Positions 15,993 through 24,266 of a DNA stretch of 27,997 nucleotides are shown piece by piece. The stretch is from JAOZMY01 sp964577975. GTDB taxonomy: Bacteria; Desulfobacterota; S145-22. The DNA lies in NCBI GenBank assembly GCA_964577975.1, contig CAZOBB010000067.1, positions 1 through 27,997 of the forward strand, in the 5' to 3' direction. Numbering within the stretch: the stretch's first letter is position 1; every line of letters starts with the position of its first letter. The position numbers were made by a program, and so were the translations under genes. The notes beneath the pieces are model-generated. The model saw only the letters and a program-made list of their open reading frames with translations. It made no database searches and was not told the origin of the DNA.

Positions 15993-16757
15993 ATGAAAAA
16001 GGTTTTTGGACGGCCTAAAACCCTCAAAACCAATCCCTTCCACTATTGTCCCGGGTGTGGACATAGCATCCTCCACCGAATCGTCGCCGAAGTCATAGAA
16101 GAGATGGGGGTGGAGGAAATCGCCATCGGTGTGCCACCCGCCGGATGCGCGGTCTTGGCCTACAACTACTTCGACATCGACATGGGCGAAGCGGCTCATG
16201 GGCGGGGAGCCGCCCTCGCGACGGGAATCAAACGCGTCCTTCCCGACCATCTCGTGTTCACTTACCAAGGAGACGGAGACATCGCCGCCATCGGAACGGC
16301 GGAAACCATCCACGCCGCCAATCGGGGAGAAAAAATTACGTGTATCTTCGTGAACAACGCGGTTTACGGAATGACCGGAGGGCAAATGGCTCCCACAACG
16401 ATCCTCGGGCAACCCACCACCACATCCCCTGGCGGAAGAATGGGGAATCGGGACGGTTTTCCCCTAAACTTAAGCGAGATGCTGGCAATCACTCGGGGAA
16501 GCGCCTATATCGAACGAACCTCCGTCACGTCCCCTGCCGGCGTCCGAGCCACGAAAAGGGCTGTCAGGAAGGCCTTCGAAATCCAACTTGAAGGCCTAGG
16601 ATTCACCCTCATAGAGGTTCTATCTCCCTGTCCGACGAATCTTAAGATGGACGCCGTGGAGGCGTGTAAATGGGTCGATCGTGAGATGGTTCCTTTCTTT
16701 CCCCTCGGTGTCATCAAAGACATCACCGCTTCGGAGGAACACGGCCATGCTCATTAA
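15993..16757 (+). CDS. 2-oxoacid:ferredoxin oxidoreductase beta (TPP-binding) subunit
   Basis: A 254-residue thiamine diphosphate-binding subunit. The N-terminal CPGCGH lies at 19-24, the TPP/Mg motif GDGD at 93-96 is followed by the Asn pair in FVNNAVYGMTGGQMAPTT, and PCPTNLKM is a typical late segment. Length is standard for KorB/VorA. Its ATG starts on the base after the alpha-subunit TAA, so the two are surely co-transcribed. Together with the alpha subunit it forms the active site for decarboxylation and acyl transfer to CoA. The last 11 bases overlap the start of the gamma subunit. Confidence 0.92.
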   Translation: MKKVFGRPKTLKTNPFHYCPGCGHSILHRIVAEVIEEMGVEEIAIGVPPAGCAVLAYNYFDIDMGEAAHGRGAALATGIKRVLPDHLVFTYQGDGDIAAIGTAETIHAANRGEKITCIFVNNAVYGMTGGQMAPTTILGQPTTTSPGGRMGNRDGFPLNLSEMLAITRGSAYIERTSVTSPAGVRATKRAVRKAFEIQLEGLGFTLIEVLSPCPTNLKMDAVEACKWVDREMVPFFPLGVIKDITASEEHGHAH

Positions 16758-17298
16758 AACCATCTTTGCCGGTTTTGGAGGCCAAGGCGTTTTATCCATG
16801 GGATACGTCCTAGCCTATGCCGCTATGGTAGAAGAACTTCACGTGACGTATCTGCCTGCCTACGGAGCCGAGGTAAGGGGAGGAACCGCCAACTGCACCG
16901 TCGCCATTTCCACGGAAGAGATTGCCTCTCCCATTGCGTCCGCCCCCGACAATGTCGTGGTGATGAACAATCCCTCTTTGGAAAGGTTTCAACACCAAAT
17001 CCTTACGGGGGGGGTCATGTTTGTCAACAGCAACCTCGTGGAACAGCGGCCGGTGCGGGGTGATATCGTCCTCTATGAGATTCCATGCAACGATCTGGCA
17101 CACCAGCTCGGCAGCGAGCAAAGCGCCAACATGGTCATGCTAGGCGGTTTCATCGAAAAGACGCGATTGGTGAAGATGAAAAGCGTCCAACACGCCATCA
17201 ACGATGTCTTCAAAGAGAAAAAGAAGGCCTTGGAAACAAACCTGAAGGCCCTTCAGCTTGGCTTTGATTACATGAAGAAGAATGGAGGAAATACTTAA
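16747..17298 (+). CDS. 2-oxoacid:ferredoxin oxidoreductase gamma subunit
   Basis: A 183-residue gamma subunit starting at the ATG at 16747, which has GGAGGA 8 bases upstream; an ATG at 16681 in the same frame adds 22 residues lying wholly within the beta gene and lacking family character. The Rossmann-like opening IKTIFAGFGGQGVLSMGYVL and the conserved YLPAYGAEVRGGTANCTVAIS are typical of KorC/VorC gamma subunits, which help bind CoA. It overlaps the beta gene by 11 bases, and its TAA shares one base with the ATG of the ACT protein gene. With the ferredoxin, alpha and beta subunits it completes a four-subunit enzyme. Confidence 0.92.
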   Translation: MLIKTIFAGFGGQGVLSMGYVLAYAAMVEELHVTYLPAYGAEVRGGTANCTVAISTEEIASPIASAPDNVVVMNNPSLERFQHQILTGGVMFVNSNLVEQRPVRGDIVLYEIPCNDLAHQLGSEQSANMVMLGGFIEKTRLVKMKSVQHAINDVFKEKKKALETNLKALQLGFDYMKKNGGNT

Positions 17299-17723
17299 TG
17301 GCCATCCAGCAAATCTCGATCAGCCTGGAAAACATTCCCGGGAAGCTATCAGAAGTCAGTGAACTCCTAGGGAAAAACGGGATCAACATTATCGCAATCA
17401 GCGTGGTGGATGCTGCTGATATCAGTTCCATACGCATCGTGGTCAACGATCCTGGAAAAGCCATGGAGGTTTTGAAAAGCCATCATTACATCATCCGCCC
17501 CGCGGCGGTGCTGGCGGCCGAGGCTCCCCATCATCCCGGCGGGCTCAACGCCATACTCAAGCCTTTGAAGGAAAAAAACATCAATGTTTCCTATCTTTAT
17601 CCGTGTCTGGGGACAAAAGACAAAACGGTCCTCATCGTGGGTGTCGACCGACTCGAGGAGGCAGAAGAAGTTCTCCGTCAGAATTGGGTCAAGCTTATAG
17701 GAGAAGAGCTCTACAACTTATAG
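17298..17723 (+). CDS. Double ACT-domain protein
   Basis: A 141-residue protein made of two ACT domains in tandem (about 1-68 and 70-141). The first has the usual ISISLENIPGKLSEVSELLG and NGINIIAISV; the second runs through LKPLKEKNINVSYLYPCL and ends in WVKLIGEELYNL. ACT domains bind amino acids or related ligands and usually regulate a partner. No catalytic or DNA-binding domain is attached. Its ATG overlaps the gamma-subunit stop by one base, so it belongs to the oxidoreductase operon. A reasonable inference is that it senses an amino acid linked to the 2-oxoacid substrate, for example a branched-chain amino acid, but direct evidence is absent. Confidence 0.88.
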   Translation: MAIQQISISLENIPGKLSEVSELLGKNGINIIAISVVDAADISSIRIVVNDPGKAMEVLKSHHYIIRPAAVLAAEAPHHPGGLNAILKPLKEKNINVSYLYPCLGTKDKTVLIVGVDRLEEAEEVLRQNWVKLIGEELYNL

Positions 17724-17738
17724 TAACTTCGCCGCTTC

Positions 17739-18587
17739 TTAGGCGTAGCTATGCAATCCCGAGATAAGGTAATTCACCCCAAAGTAGGTGAAGAGCACGG
17801 CCACGAAGCCAATGACGGAAAGGTAGGCGGCCTTCCTTCCGTGCCATCCCCGCGTATACCGGGCATGGAGAAAGGCCGCATAGATGAACCAGGTAATGAG
17901 CGACCACGTTTCCTTGGGATCCCAGCTCCAATAACTTCCCCACGCGTAATTCGCCCACATCGCCCCCGTGATTATACCAATCGTCAACATAGGAAAGCCG
18001 ATAATGATCGATTTATAGTTCGCATCGTCCAGGACACGGGCCTCTGGAAGCCATGAAATCGGATTCCCAGCCCGATCCCGCCTGTTCTGCAACAAATAGA
18101 GAAGACTCACGACGAAAGCCGCCGCAAAAGCCGCATACCCAAAAAAGCAGGTCGTCACATGAATGGTCAACCAGTTACTCTGTAGGGCCGGAATGAGGGG
18201 GGTGATCCGATCGCTCACGCCTGGGATGATCGACGTTGCCGCGATGGCAAGAAAGGCAAGGGGAATAAAAAACACCCCGATAATCTTTCGCTTGTACCGC
18301 CACTCGAAGATCAAATAAATCAGCACCATCGTCCACGAAAAAAAGATCAACGATTCATACATATTGGACAAGGGAACGTATCCGTAACCCGTGAGATGGG
18401 TTTCCCGCCACCTCATCACGATTCCCGCCGTGTGAACAAGAAAGCCCAAAACGAGAACACTCGTTGCCATGATTCCCACTTTCTTGTTCTTGAAAGCCAA
18501 AAACGCCAGATAACAAAGCGTCGCCACGATATAGGTCATCATGGCAATTCCGAACAATTTAGAACTAATCATTGGGATCTGATGCAT
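17739..18587 (-). CDS. ccsB: Cytochrome c biogenesis protein, CcsA/CcsB (ResC) type
   Basis: A 282-residue polytopic membrane protein with about eight hydrophobic segments. The haem-handling tryptophan-rich signature is AWGSYWSWDPKETWSLITW (about 215-233), and conserved histidines appear in HTAG, TIHVT and LHARYTRGWHGRK. These mark the CcsA/ResC/CcmC superfamily that carries haem across the membrane and attaches it to apocytochrome c, here system II or the short ccsB form. Its usual partner ResB/Ccs1 is not in the window; what lies upstream on this strand is the Moco block. The ATG at 18587 follows AAAAGGACG. It is convergent with the ACT gene, 15 bases apart. c-type cytochromes in the cell are implied. 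Confidence 0.92.
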   Translation of the reverse strand: MHQIPMISSKLFGIAMMTYIVATLCYLAFLAFKNKKVGIMATSVLVLGFLVHTAGIVMRWRETHLTGYGYVPLSNMYESLIFFSWTMVLIYLIFEWRYKRKIIGVFFIPLAFLAIAATSIIPGVSDRITPLIPALQSNWLTIHVTTCFFGYAAFAAAFVVSLLYLLQNRRDRAGNPISWLPEARVLDDANYKSIIIGFPMLTIGIITGAMWANYAWGSYWSWDPKETWSLITWFIYAAFLHARYTRGWHGRKAAYLSVIGFVAVLFTYFGVNYLISGLHSYA

Positions 18588-18619
18588 TTTTCCCGTCCTT
18601 TTCTGTGGTTTCCTTTTTT

Positions 18620-18650
18620 AATATACTAACAAGGGAAAGAAAAATGTCAA
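18620..18650 (-). promoter_or_regulatory. Candidate promoter for ccsB
   Basis: On the minus strand a perfect TTGACA (18650-18645) is followed by TATATT (18625-18620) after 19 bases, or by TAGTAT (18628-18623) after 16 bases. The gene also could be read from the Moco operon, whose last stop is only 84 bases upstream. Confidence 0.45.
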
Positions 18651-18670
18651 ACCAAACCTCCTGTCTTTGA

Positions 18671-19609
18671 TCAAAGCTCCACCGCGCAATCGCTTGGTTC
18701 ACCCCGAACCTTCTCAATGGCGTGGCTCAAAGCGGGAAAGATTACCTCCATACACTCGGCCACCGCCTTCGGACTTCCCGGCAAATTGATAATCAATGTT
18801 CGCCCCGCCATCCCACTCACCGCTCGAGAAATCATGGCGTGAGGTGTTTTCTTAAGGCTTTCCGCCCGCATGGCCTCGACAAATCCCGGAACTTCTCGGT
18901 CGATGACCTCGAGGGTCGCATCGGGAGTCACATCCCGAGGCGCCAACCCAGTTCCCCCCGTGGTAAGGATGAGATCCGCCCCCGCCGCAATCCCCTGACG
19001 CAATCTCTCTTTGATCGTTTCCTTTTCGTCTGGAATTATCTCTTGGAACAACACGTTCGCATTTAGGCGGGTCATGTACCACAATAAAAATCTTCCACTG
19101 AGATCCTCACGCTCACCTCGGGCTCCCTTATCGCTAAGGGTAATCAAGGCCACCTTTGGGGCTTCCAAGGGAGGGATTCCCTCTTCCACAATTGCCACGA
19201 CATCTCCCACGGCGATGGCCCCCTCTTCCAGAACCCGGCCAAACCGTCCTTCTCGGCTCACGATATACGGACGTCCACTGTCGGGAGGTTCGTAGGTTTC
19301 CTTTCCTATGTGCAAGATCCTGATCCGAGCAGCACCCACGGCAAGAATCGTCCCCACTCGGAGCTTCTCCGGCGGAATCCCTTCTATCGTTAAGTTTTCC
19401 GAATAGGCGTTTTCCTCGAAAAGCATCCGAACCGTTTTCGGAACCAGGGCCAGCGTTTCCAGCGGAAAAAGACTGATTTGCCGATCCCAGTCCCCTCCAT
19501 GGGCATCCCCTTTCAACCCCCACGTGGGAAGAAGGATTCCATCCTTTACGGGTCGCTTCGGAACACCCCGAACTTTACTCACATTTACAGACACCAGATG
19601 CCCGTGCAT
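18671..19609 (-). CDS. MOSC domain-MogA/MoaB fusion protein
   Basis: A 312-residue fusion. Residues about 1-145 form a MOSC domain (GLKGDAHGGDWDRQISLF, then ENLTIEGIPPEKLRVGTIL), a module that in other proteins binds or delivers molybdenum cofactor or sulfur. Residues about 150-305 are a MogA/MoaB domain, which adenylylates molybdopterin before metal insertion: LITLSDKGARGEREDLSG, the binding loop LTTGGTGLAPRDVTPDAT (215-232) and INLPGSPKA are all present. The fusion order is known in anaerobes. The MOSC half has no cysteine at all; the segment HIGKETYEPPDSGRP stands where relatives usually show a GKECxxxC-like stretch. The ATG has AAAGGAG 8 bases upstream. It is the last gene of the Moco block, 18 bases after moaC. 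Confidence 0.9.
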   Translation of the reverse strand: MHGHLVSVNVSKVRGVPKRPVKDGILLPTWGLKGDAHGGDWDRQISLFPLETLALVPKTVRMLFEENAYSENLTIEGIPPEKLRVGTILAVGAARIRILHIGKETYEPPDSGRPYIVSREGRFGRVLEEGAIAVGDVVAIVEEGIPPLEAPKVALITLSDKGARGEREDLSGRFLLWYMTRLNANVLFQEIIPDEKETIKERLRQGIAAGADLILTTGGTGLAPRDVTPDATLEVIDREVPGFVEAMRAESLKKTPHAMISRAVSGMAGRTLIINLPGSPKAVAECMEVIFPALSHAIEKVRGEPSDCAVEL

Positions 19610-19627
19610 GTGTATAGCTCCTTTACT

Positions 19628-20116
19628 TCAGGTCTCTTCCGTCAATTGGTACGTACCGCTTCTTCCACCACTCTTTCTTACTAGTCGGACGTCTTCGATA
19701 ACCATACCCCGATCAACGGCTTTTCCCATATCGTAGATGGTAAGCAAACTTATCGTCACGGCCGTCAGCGCTTCCATCTCCACACCGGTTGCGGCGCGAT
19801 TCTTTACCTCGGCAACGACGGTTATGGCCGAACTCACTTCATCAAAATCAAACTCCACGGCCACCTTGCTGATGGGAATGGGATGACAAAGGGGGATCAA
19901 AAAAGGGGTCCGTTTGGCCGCCATGATTCCCGCTATGCGAGCGGTCCCCAAAACGTCCCCCTTCTTCATTTGCCCCTCTCGAATCAAGGCGAGGGTTTCC
20001 GGTTTCATGCGAATCCGGCCACGGGCCGCGGCAACACGAAGGGTTTCAGGTTTGTCCGAAACATCCACCATCGTAGCCTCTCCAGTCGGTGTCAAATGGG
20101 TCAGCTTCTCATCCAT
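19628..20116 (-). CDS. moaC: Cyclic pyranopterin monophosphate synthase MoaC
   Basis: A 162-residue MoaC, near the usual 160. With MoaA it turns GTP into cyclic pyranopterin monophosphate, the first intermediate of molybdenum or tungsten cofactor synthesis; MoaC performs the second step. Family segments are MVDVSDKPETLRVAAARG, LIPLCHPIPI, VEVKNRAATGVEMEALTA-like (AEVKNRAATGVEMEAL) and YDMGKAVDRGMVI, with the active-site KSGGRSG near the C-terminus. The ATG at 20116 is chosen because AAGGAG lies 6 bases upstream; the open frame from 20167 would add 17 residues that overlap moaA. It starts 17 bases after the moaA stop. Confidence 0.95.
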   Translation of the reverse strand: MDEKLTHLTPTGEATMVDVSDKPETLRVAAARGRIRMKPETLALIREGQMKKGDVLGTARIAGIMAAKRTPFLIPLCHPIPISKVAVEFDFDEVSSAITVVAEVKNRAATGVEMEALTAVTISLLTIYDMGKAVDRGMVIEDVRLVRKSGGRSGTYQLTEET

Positions 20117-20133
20117 TTGCTTCTCCTTAAAAA

Positions 20134-21117
20134 CTATCCCCCTATGCTCCACATTCCCCGATGACACTTGGGAGCAGAAACCGTCTGCACATGGTGACGC
20201 TCCGGCTTTAGGCGCAACGTGGCATACAACAACTCGCGCAACCTTTCCTCATCCGCCCCTTCCCTTAAAGGGGTCTTTAGATCTATCTCCTCATCCGAGA
20301 AAAGGCAGGGGCGGAGATGGCCATCCGCCGTGAGTCTCAAACGATTGCACGTTCCGCAAAAATGGTTACTCAGGGGGCTAATAAGTCCAATCTCCCCTTT
20401 AGCTCCGGGAATCTTGAAAACCCTTGCGGGTCCATTGTTATGGGTTCCCGCTACAGGTTCGAGCCCATACTCACGCGTGATGATTTCTTTGATCCCATCC
20501 ACGCTCAGGAAATTTCGATCGTCCCATTGCTCGTTGAACGGCATGAATTCAATGAAACGCACCACATACGCGTGATCGAGGGTCAATCTCACGAAATCGA
20601 GGATTTCATCGTCATTATACCCTCTCATCGCAACGACATTGATCTTCACCGGTTCCAATCCAACCCGCCGAGCCTCATGAATCCCTTCCCACACCTGAGA
20701 AAAAAAATCTTTTCCCGTGATAACCTTGTAACGCTCAGGTTTAAGGGTATCCAAACTGACATTGATTCGTTTGAGCCCCGCCTCTTTCAACTCCCCCGCC
20801 AGTCCTTTTAGAAGAACGCCATTCGTCGTCACGCTGATATCATTCAACTCCCCAATTCGAGAGAGTTGACGAACAAAATCGGGAAGCCCTTTCCGCATGA
20901 GAGGCTCCCCTCCCGTGATACGGACTTTTCGAATCCCCTCCTTCGCAAAGACGGAAACGATCTTCGCCACCTCTTCAAATCGGAGGATTTCGTCATGGGG
21001 CACCCACGTCACGGCGTCCGTCACGCAATAGACACACTGAAGATTACAATGATCGGTAATGGAAATCCTCAGGTAATCGATAACCCGTCCAAATCTATCT
21101 TTCAGCGGGTAGCTCAT
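20134..21117 (-). CDS. moaA: GTP 3',8-cyclase MoaA
   Basis: A 327-residue radical SAM enzyme catalysing the first Moco step, cyclisation of GTP. The N-terminal cluster motif is HCNLQCVYC (Cys24, Cys28, Cys31); the SAM-binding GGEP follows at 69-72. The C-terminal substrate-binding cluster motif C-x2-C-x13-C is at Cys254, Cys257 and Cys271 (HFCGTCNRLRLTADGHLRPC). The protein ends in the Gly-Gly pair needed for activity (WSIGG). Two common MoaA residues just after the first cluster (Met-Pro) are replaced by Val-Thr. The ATG at 21117 overlaps the stop of the moeA-PBP fusion as ATGA, so translation is coupled. Confidence 0.96.
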   Translation of the reverse strand: MSYPLKDRFGRVIDYLRISITDHCNLQCVYCVTDAVTWVPHDEILRFEEVAKIVSVFAKEGIRKVRITGGEPLMRKGLPDFVRQLSRIGELNDISVTTNGVLLKGLAGELKEAGLKRINVSLDTLKPERYKVITGKDFFSQVWEGIHEARRVGLEPVKINVVAMRGYNDDEILDFVRLTLDHAYVVRFIEFMPFNEQWDDRNFLSVDGIKEIITREYGLEPVAGTHNNGPARVFKIPGAKGEIGLISPLSNHFCGTCNRLRLTADGHLRPCLFSDEEIDLKTPLREGADEERLRELLYATLRLKPERHHVQTVSAPKCHRGMWSIGG

Positions 21118-23024
21118 ACGGGCATTTCCTCTCCACTGTGACGCGTATCGTATCCCCCCAAGGCCTCGACGGCTTTCTTGAAGGCTTCCGAACGTATCGC
21201 CTCCAGAAGCACCGAGATTCGGTAATCCCCGAAAATATCCTCGGGTATAATCAACTCATAAGGTTCTTCGGCAAGGGGAACAAAGTCTAAATCAAGGGCT
21301 TGGGCGGCCGCCTGAATCCCCATGCCGCAATCGGCCATCCCCCCCCGAATCTCCGCCGCCACCATGGCGTGGGTCGCCACTTCATTCCTGTATCCCGCCA
21401 CGGAGGCTGGCGCAATCCCTTCTTTTTCCAGGAGATAGTCAAGGAGAACCCGTGTCCCGGCACCCCGCTGACGATTGACAAATTGCACATCCTCGCGAGC
21501 CAAGTCGCGAATCGAACGAATCCCTTTGGGATTTCCCTTGCGGACCATAAGTCCCTGCGTCCGCTTGAGGAGGAGGATTCGACGCACCTTCCATTCTCCA
21601 AGGTATTTTTTGAGATACGGAAGATTGTAGGTCTGGGTTTCAGGATCCAGCAGATGAATGGCTGTGAGATGCGCCTTCCCTTGCCTTAAGGCGAACAACC
21701 CGGCAAGGCTCCCCACCGCCCCTATGGCAAGCGCCACATCCTTCCCTTCCTTCCTCAATAGGACATTAAGACGGTCCAGACTCAGATCGTGGCTTCCGAT
21801 AAAAAGGAGCTGTCCCTCCAACTCGGCAAGATCCCTTCGAAGTGTCACGGGAAACAACGAGGCCTCCGAAACCCCCTCTTCATTGATGGGCACCCGAATA
21901 ATGCCATCGGCGTCGTTCAAGCTCTTTAGAACCCCCGCTCCACGAGGGAGGGGCACGGCAATCCACTCTCCCTTTATCTTTCCCAGACGAACCCGGATAA
22001 ACTCCTCCTGGCCAAGTTTGGAAGGAACCTTCCGGAAAACGCGCGCCTCCAGAGAAGAGGCAGGAACGGGTTTACGTCCCGTGATCCTCTCCAAAAAGGG
22101 GCGTACGACCTCTTCATAAAAAAGCGCCGCCGAGGTGGGATACCCCGGAATGCCAAAAACAGGCGTGTCCTGAATGAGCCCAAAAAGCGCAGGTTTTCCC
22201 GGCATCATCGCCACCCCATGGAAAATAACCTCTCCCAACTCCTCCAAGATTCCCCGCGTCAGATCCTTACTGCCCGCCGAGGAACCCGAAAGGACGAAAA
22301 GGATATCGCACGTTCCCAGCGCGTCGCGAACCGCCCGGAGGAGGGATTCCCTCTCGTCTTTGCATGGCGGAAGGATTTGAGGATCGGCTCCGTCTTCAAA
22401 AAGATATGCCGCCATCATTTGGCTATTGGACTCAAAAACTTGGCCTGGCTCCGGCGTAGATTCGGGCGGAATCAATTCCGATCCCGTCGGCAAGATCGCC
22501 ACCGTCGGCCGCGGAAACACGGTAACAGAAAAGACTCCAGCGTTCAGCAAAGATGCCACGTCGATGGGGCGAATCTCTTGATAGGGCATGATCAATAAAT
22601 CGCCTTTGATGATATCCTCCCCTACGGGGCGAACATGCTGCCACGGATGGGCGGCCTCAAAGATCTGAATCTTTCCTCCGCCCTGTTCCTGCAAGTGTTC
22701 CACCATGATCACCGCATTGGTTCCCGCCGGCATCGCCCCCCCCGTGTTAACCCAAAAAGCTGTCTTACCCTCCTCAAGGACTAAGGGGCGCGTTTCGGTA
22801 GCCCCAAAGGTATCCGCCGCATTTACCGCGATTCCATCCATAGCCGCCACCGCATACGAGGGGATCGAGCGCCGCGCAAAAACCTCACGACTCGCGATCC
22901 GTCCCACCGCCTTCGAAACTGGAACCGTCTCTTCCTTTCGGACGGCAATCCTTTCCAATGCGGCAAAAGCCTGCCCCCTTGCCTCCGGCAAGGGAATTAG
23001 AGATAGATAAACGGAACGTTTCAT
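21114..23024 (-). CDS. MoeA fused to C-terminal periplasmic-binding-like domain
   Basis: A 636-residue fusion. Residues about 1-405 are a MoeA-type molybdotransferase: SIPSYAVAAMDGIAVNAADT, NTGGAMPAGTNAVIMVEH, VLPTG-like VAILPTGSELIPPESTPEPG, VLSGSSAGSKDLT and FGIPGYPTSAALF. Residues about 415-625 form a PBP-like domain (PF12727 type) with SHDLSLDRLNVLLRKEG, GSLAGLFALRQGKAHLTAIH and VNRQRGAGTRVLLDYLLEK. This fusion is known in archaea and anaerobic bacteria; the second part probably binds molybdate, tungstate or a cofactor ligand in the cytoplasm, since no signal peptide is present. It overlaps moeA upstream and moaA downstream as ATGA. In place of the first MoeA's STVDGFA it has AAMDGIA. Confidence 0.92.
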   Translation of the reverse strand: MKRSVYLSLIPLPEARGQAFAALERIAVRKEETVPVSKAVGRIASREVFARRSIPSYAVAAMDGIAVNAADTFGATETRPLVLEEGKTAFWVNTGGAMPAGTNAVIMVEHLQEQGGGKIQIFEAAHPWQHVRPVGEDIIKGDLLIMPYQEIRPIDVASLLNAGVFSVTVFPRPTVAILPTGSELIPPESTPEPGQVFESNSQMMAAYLFEDGADPQILPPCKDERESLLRAVRDALGTCDILFVLSGSSAGSKDLTRGILEELGEVIFHGVAMMPGKPALFGLIQDTPVFGIPGYPTSAALFYEEVVRPFLERITGRKPVPASSLEARVFRKVPSKLGQEEFIRVRLGKIKGEWIAVPLPRGAGVLKSLNDADGIIRVPINEEGVSEASLFPVTLRRDLAELEGQLLFIGSHDLSLDRLNVLLRKEGKDVALAIGAVGSLAGLFALRQGKAHLTAIHLLDPETQTYNLPYLKKYLGEWKVRRILLLKRTQGLMVRKGNPKGIRSIRDLAREDVQFVNRQRGAGTRVLLDYLLEKEGIAPASVAGYRNEVATHAMVAAEIRGGMADCGMGIQAAAQALDLDFVPLAEEPYELIIPEDIFGDYRISVLLEAIRSEAFKKAVEALGGYDTRHSGEEMPV

Positions 23025-24265
23025 AGGAGCATTAGTATATCGACTTCTTCCCCCTTGTAAACCCCTTCCGATTCAAGGGGAACCCGTATAAGGGCATTGG
23101 CCTCCACGAGGGAAGAGATCACACTCGATTTGCTGAAAACGGGTGTCACCGTTTTCGCTCTGCCTCTCCCTTGAACCTTCGCCCGCACGAAGTCTTCTCT
23201 CCCTTGGGCCGAGGGAACATTTTGGTCCACGATGGCCTGATCCCATCGCACGCTCGGGTTTTCATACGCCCCCGTCAGGGCTTGAATCGCCCTGGAAACG
23301 AAAAGATACGCGATAATCCACGTTGACACGGGATGGCCGGGCAATCCAAAGATCATTTTCTCACCCACCCTTGCAATGATGGTAGGTTTTCCGGGACTCA
23401 CGGCAACACCATGGACCAGAAGCTCAAAATCCTCGAACGTCTCCAAAACCTTCAGCGTCAAATCTCGTGTTCCAACGGAACTCCCCCCCGACAAAAGGAG
23501 GAGATCGCATGCCTCCAATCCTTTCTGACATGCCTCTCTCAACGCTGCTTCTTCATCCGGCACGAGACCAACGAAAACCGCCTGGGCTCCACTCCGTTCC
23601 ACCAACCCTTTTAAAGTAAACCGATTTATGTCCCGGATCTGCCCCGGGCGAGGCGATTCACTCGGATCGACGATTTCGTTACCGGTCGAAACGATCCCAA
23701 CCCGGGGGATCTTTACTACCGTAACCTCCTTTATCCCAAGAGCCGACAACAACCCCAATTCCTGAGGGCGAATCCTTTGACCCCTTGTAAGCACAACCGA
23801 GCCTTTGTCCACGTCCTCACCCGCCCGCACGACATTCTCCAAAGGGGAAACGGGGCGAAAAACCTCAACCAGAGATGGATCCGGGGATTCCGTATGTTCA
23901 ACCATGACAACGGCATCCGCCCCTTCCGGCAATGCCCCTCCCGTGGGAATATCACAGGCCTCTCCCCTCTGAATTCGGAAGGAAGGGAGGGCACCCATCG
24001 AAACCGATCCTACCACCTTCAAAAGGGCGGGAAATCCTTCCGAAGCACCGAACGTATCCTCGCTTATGACGGCAAAGCCATCCACCGTCGAGCGAGAAAA
24101 AGGGGGGAGCGGCTCCGGAGCAATTACGGTCTTCCCTACCACTCTCCCCAGCAGGAAATCCAACGGCACCTCTTCTGTATCCAATGAGCGTAAAGAAGAC
24201 GTGATAACATCCTCTACTTCTTTTCGGCTTTTTACCTGAAAAAAGTGCTCGAAAAACTCTCCCAT
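23021..24265 (-). CDS. moeA: Molybdopterin molybdotransferase MoeA
   Basis: A 414-residue MoeA that inserts molybdate (or tungstate) into adenylylated molybdopterin. Key segments are PFSRSTVDGFAV, DIPTGGALPEGADAVVMVEH, RVGIVSTGNEIVDPSESPRP, LLLSGGSSVGTRDLT and FGLPGHPVSTW, covering the usual MoeA domains I-III, with the C-terminal domain IV from about 335. The start is put at the ATG at 24265, one base past the stop of the sensor gene and giving the typical MGEFFEHFF opening. The ribosome site is weak; an ATG at 24292 inside the sensor gene would add nine residues. It is adjacent to a second MoeA fused to a binding domain, so the two paralogs may differ in metal, Mo versus W. Confidence 0.93.
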   Translation of the reverse strand: MGEFFEHFFQVKSRKEVEDVITSSLRSLDTEEVPLDFLLGRVVGKTVIAPEPLPPFSRSTVDGFAVISEDTFGASEGFPALLKVVGSVSMGALPSFRIQRGEACDIPTGGALPEGADAVVMVEHTESPDPSLVEVFRPVSPLENVVRAGEDVDKGSVVLTRGQRIRPQELGLLSALGIKEVTVVKIPRVGIVSTGNEIVDPSESPRPGQIRDINRFTLKGLVERSGAQAVFVGLVPDEEAALREACQKGLEACDLLLLSGGSSVGTRDLTLKVLETFEDFELLVHGVAVSPGKPTIIARVGEKMIFGLPGHPVSTWIIAYLFVSRAIQALTGAYENPSVRWDQAIVDQNVPSAQGREDFVRAKVQGRGRAKTVTPVFSKSSVISSLVEANALIRVPLESEGVYKGEEVDILMLL

Positions 24266-24266
24266 C

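Noticed and set aside
17724..17745. Weak inverted repeat CGCC/GGCG between the ACT gene and ccsB
   Set aside because: A four-base stem without a T-run is too weak to call a terminator.
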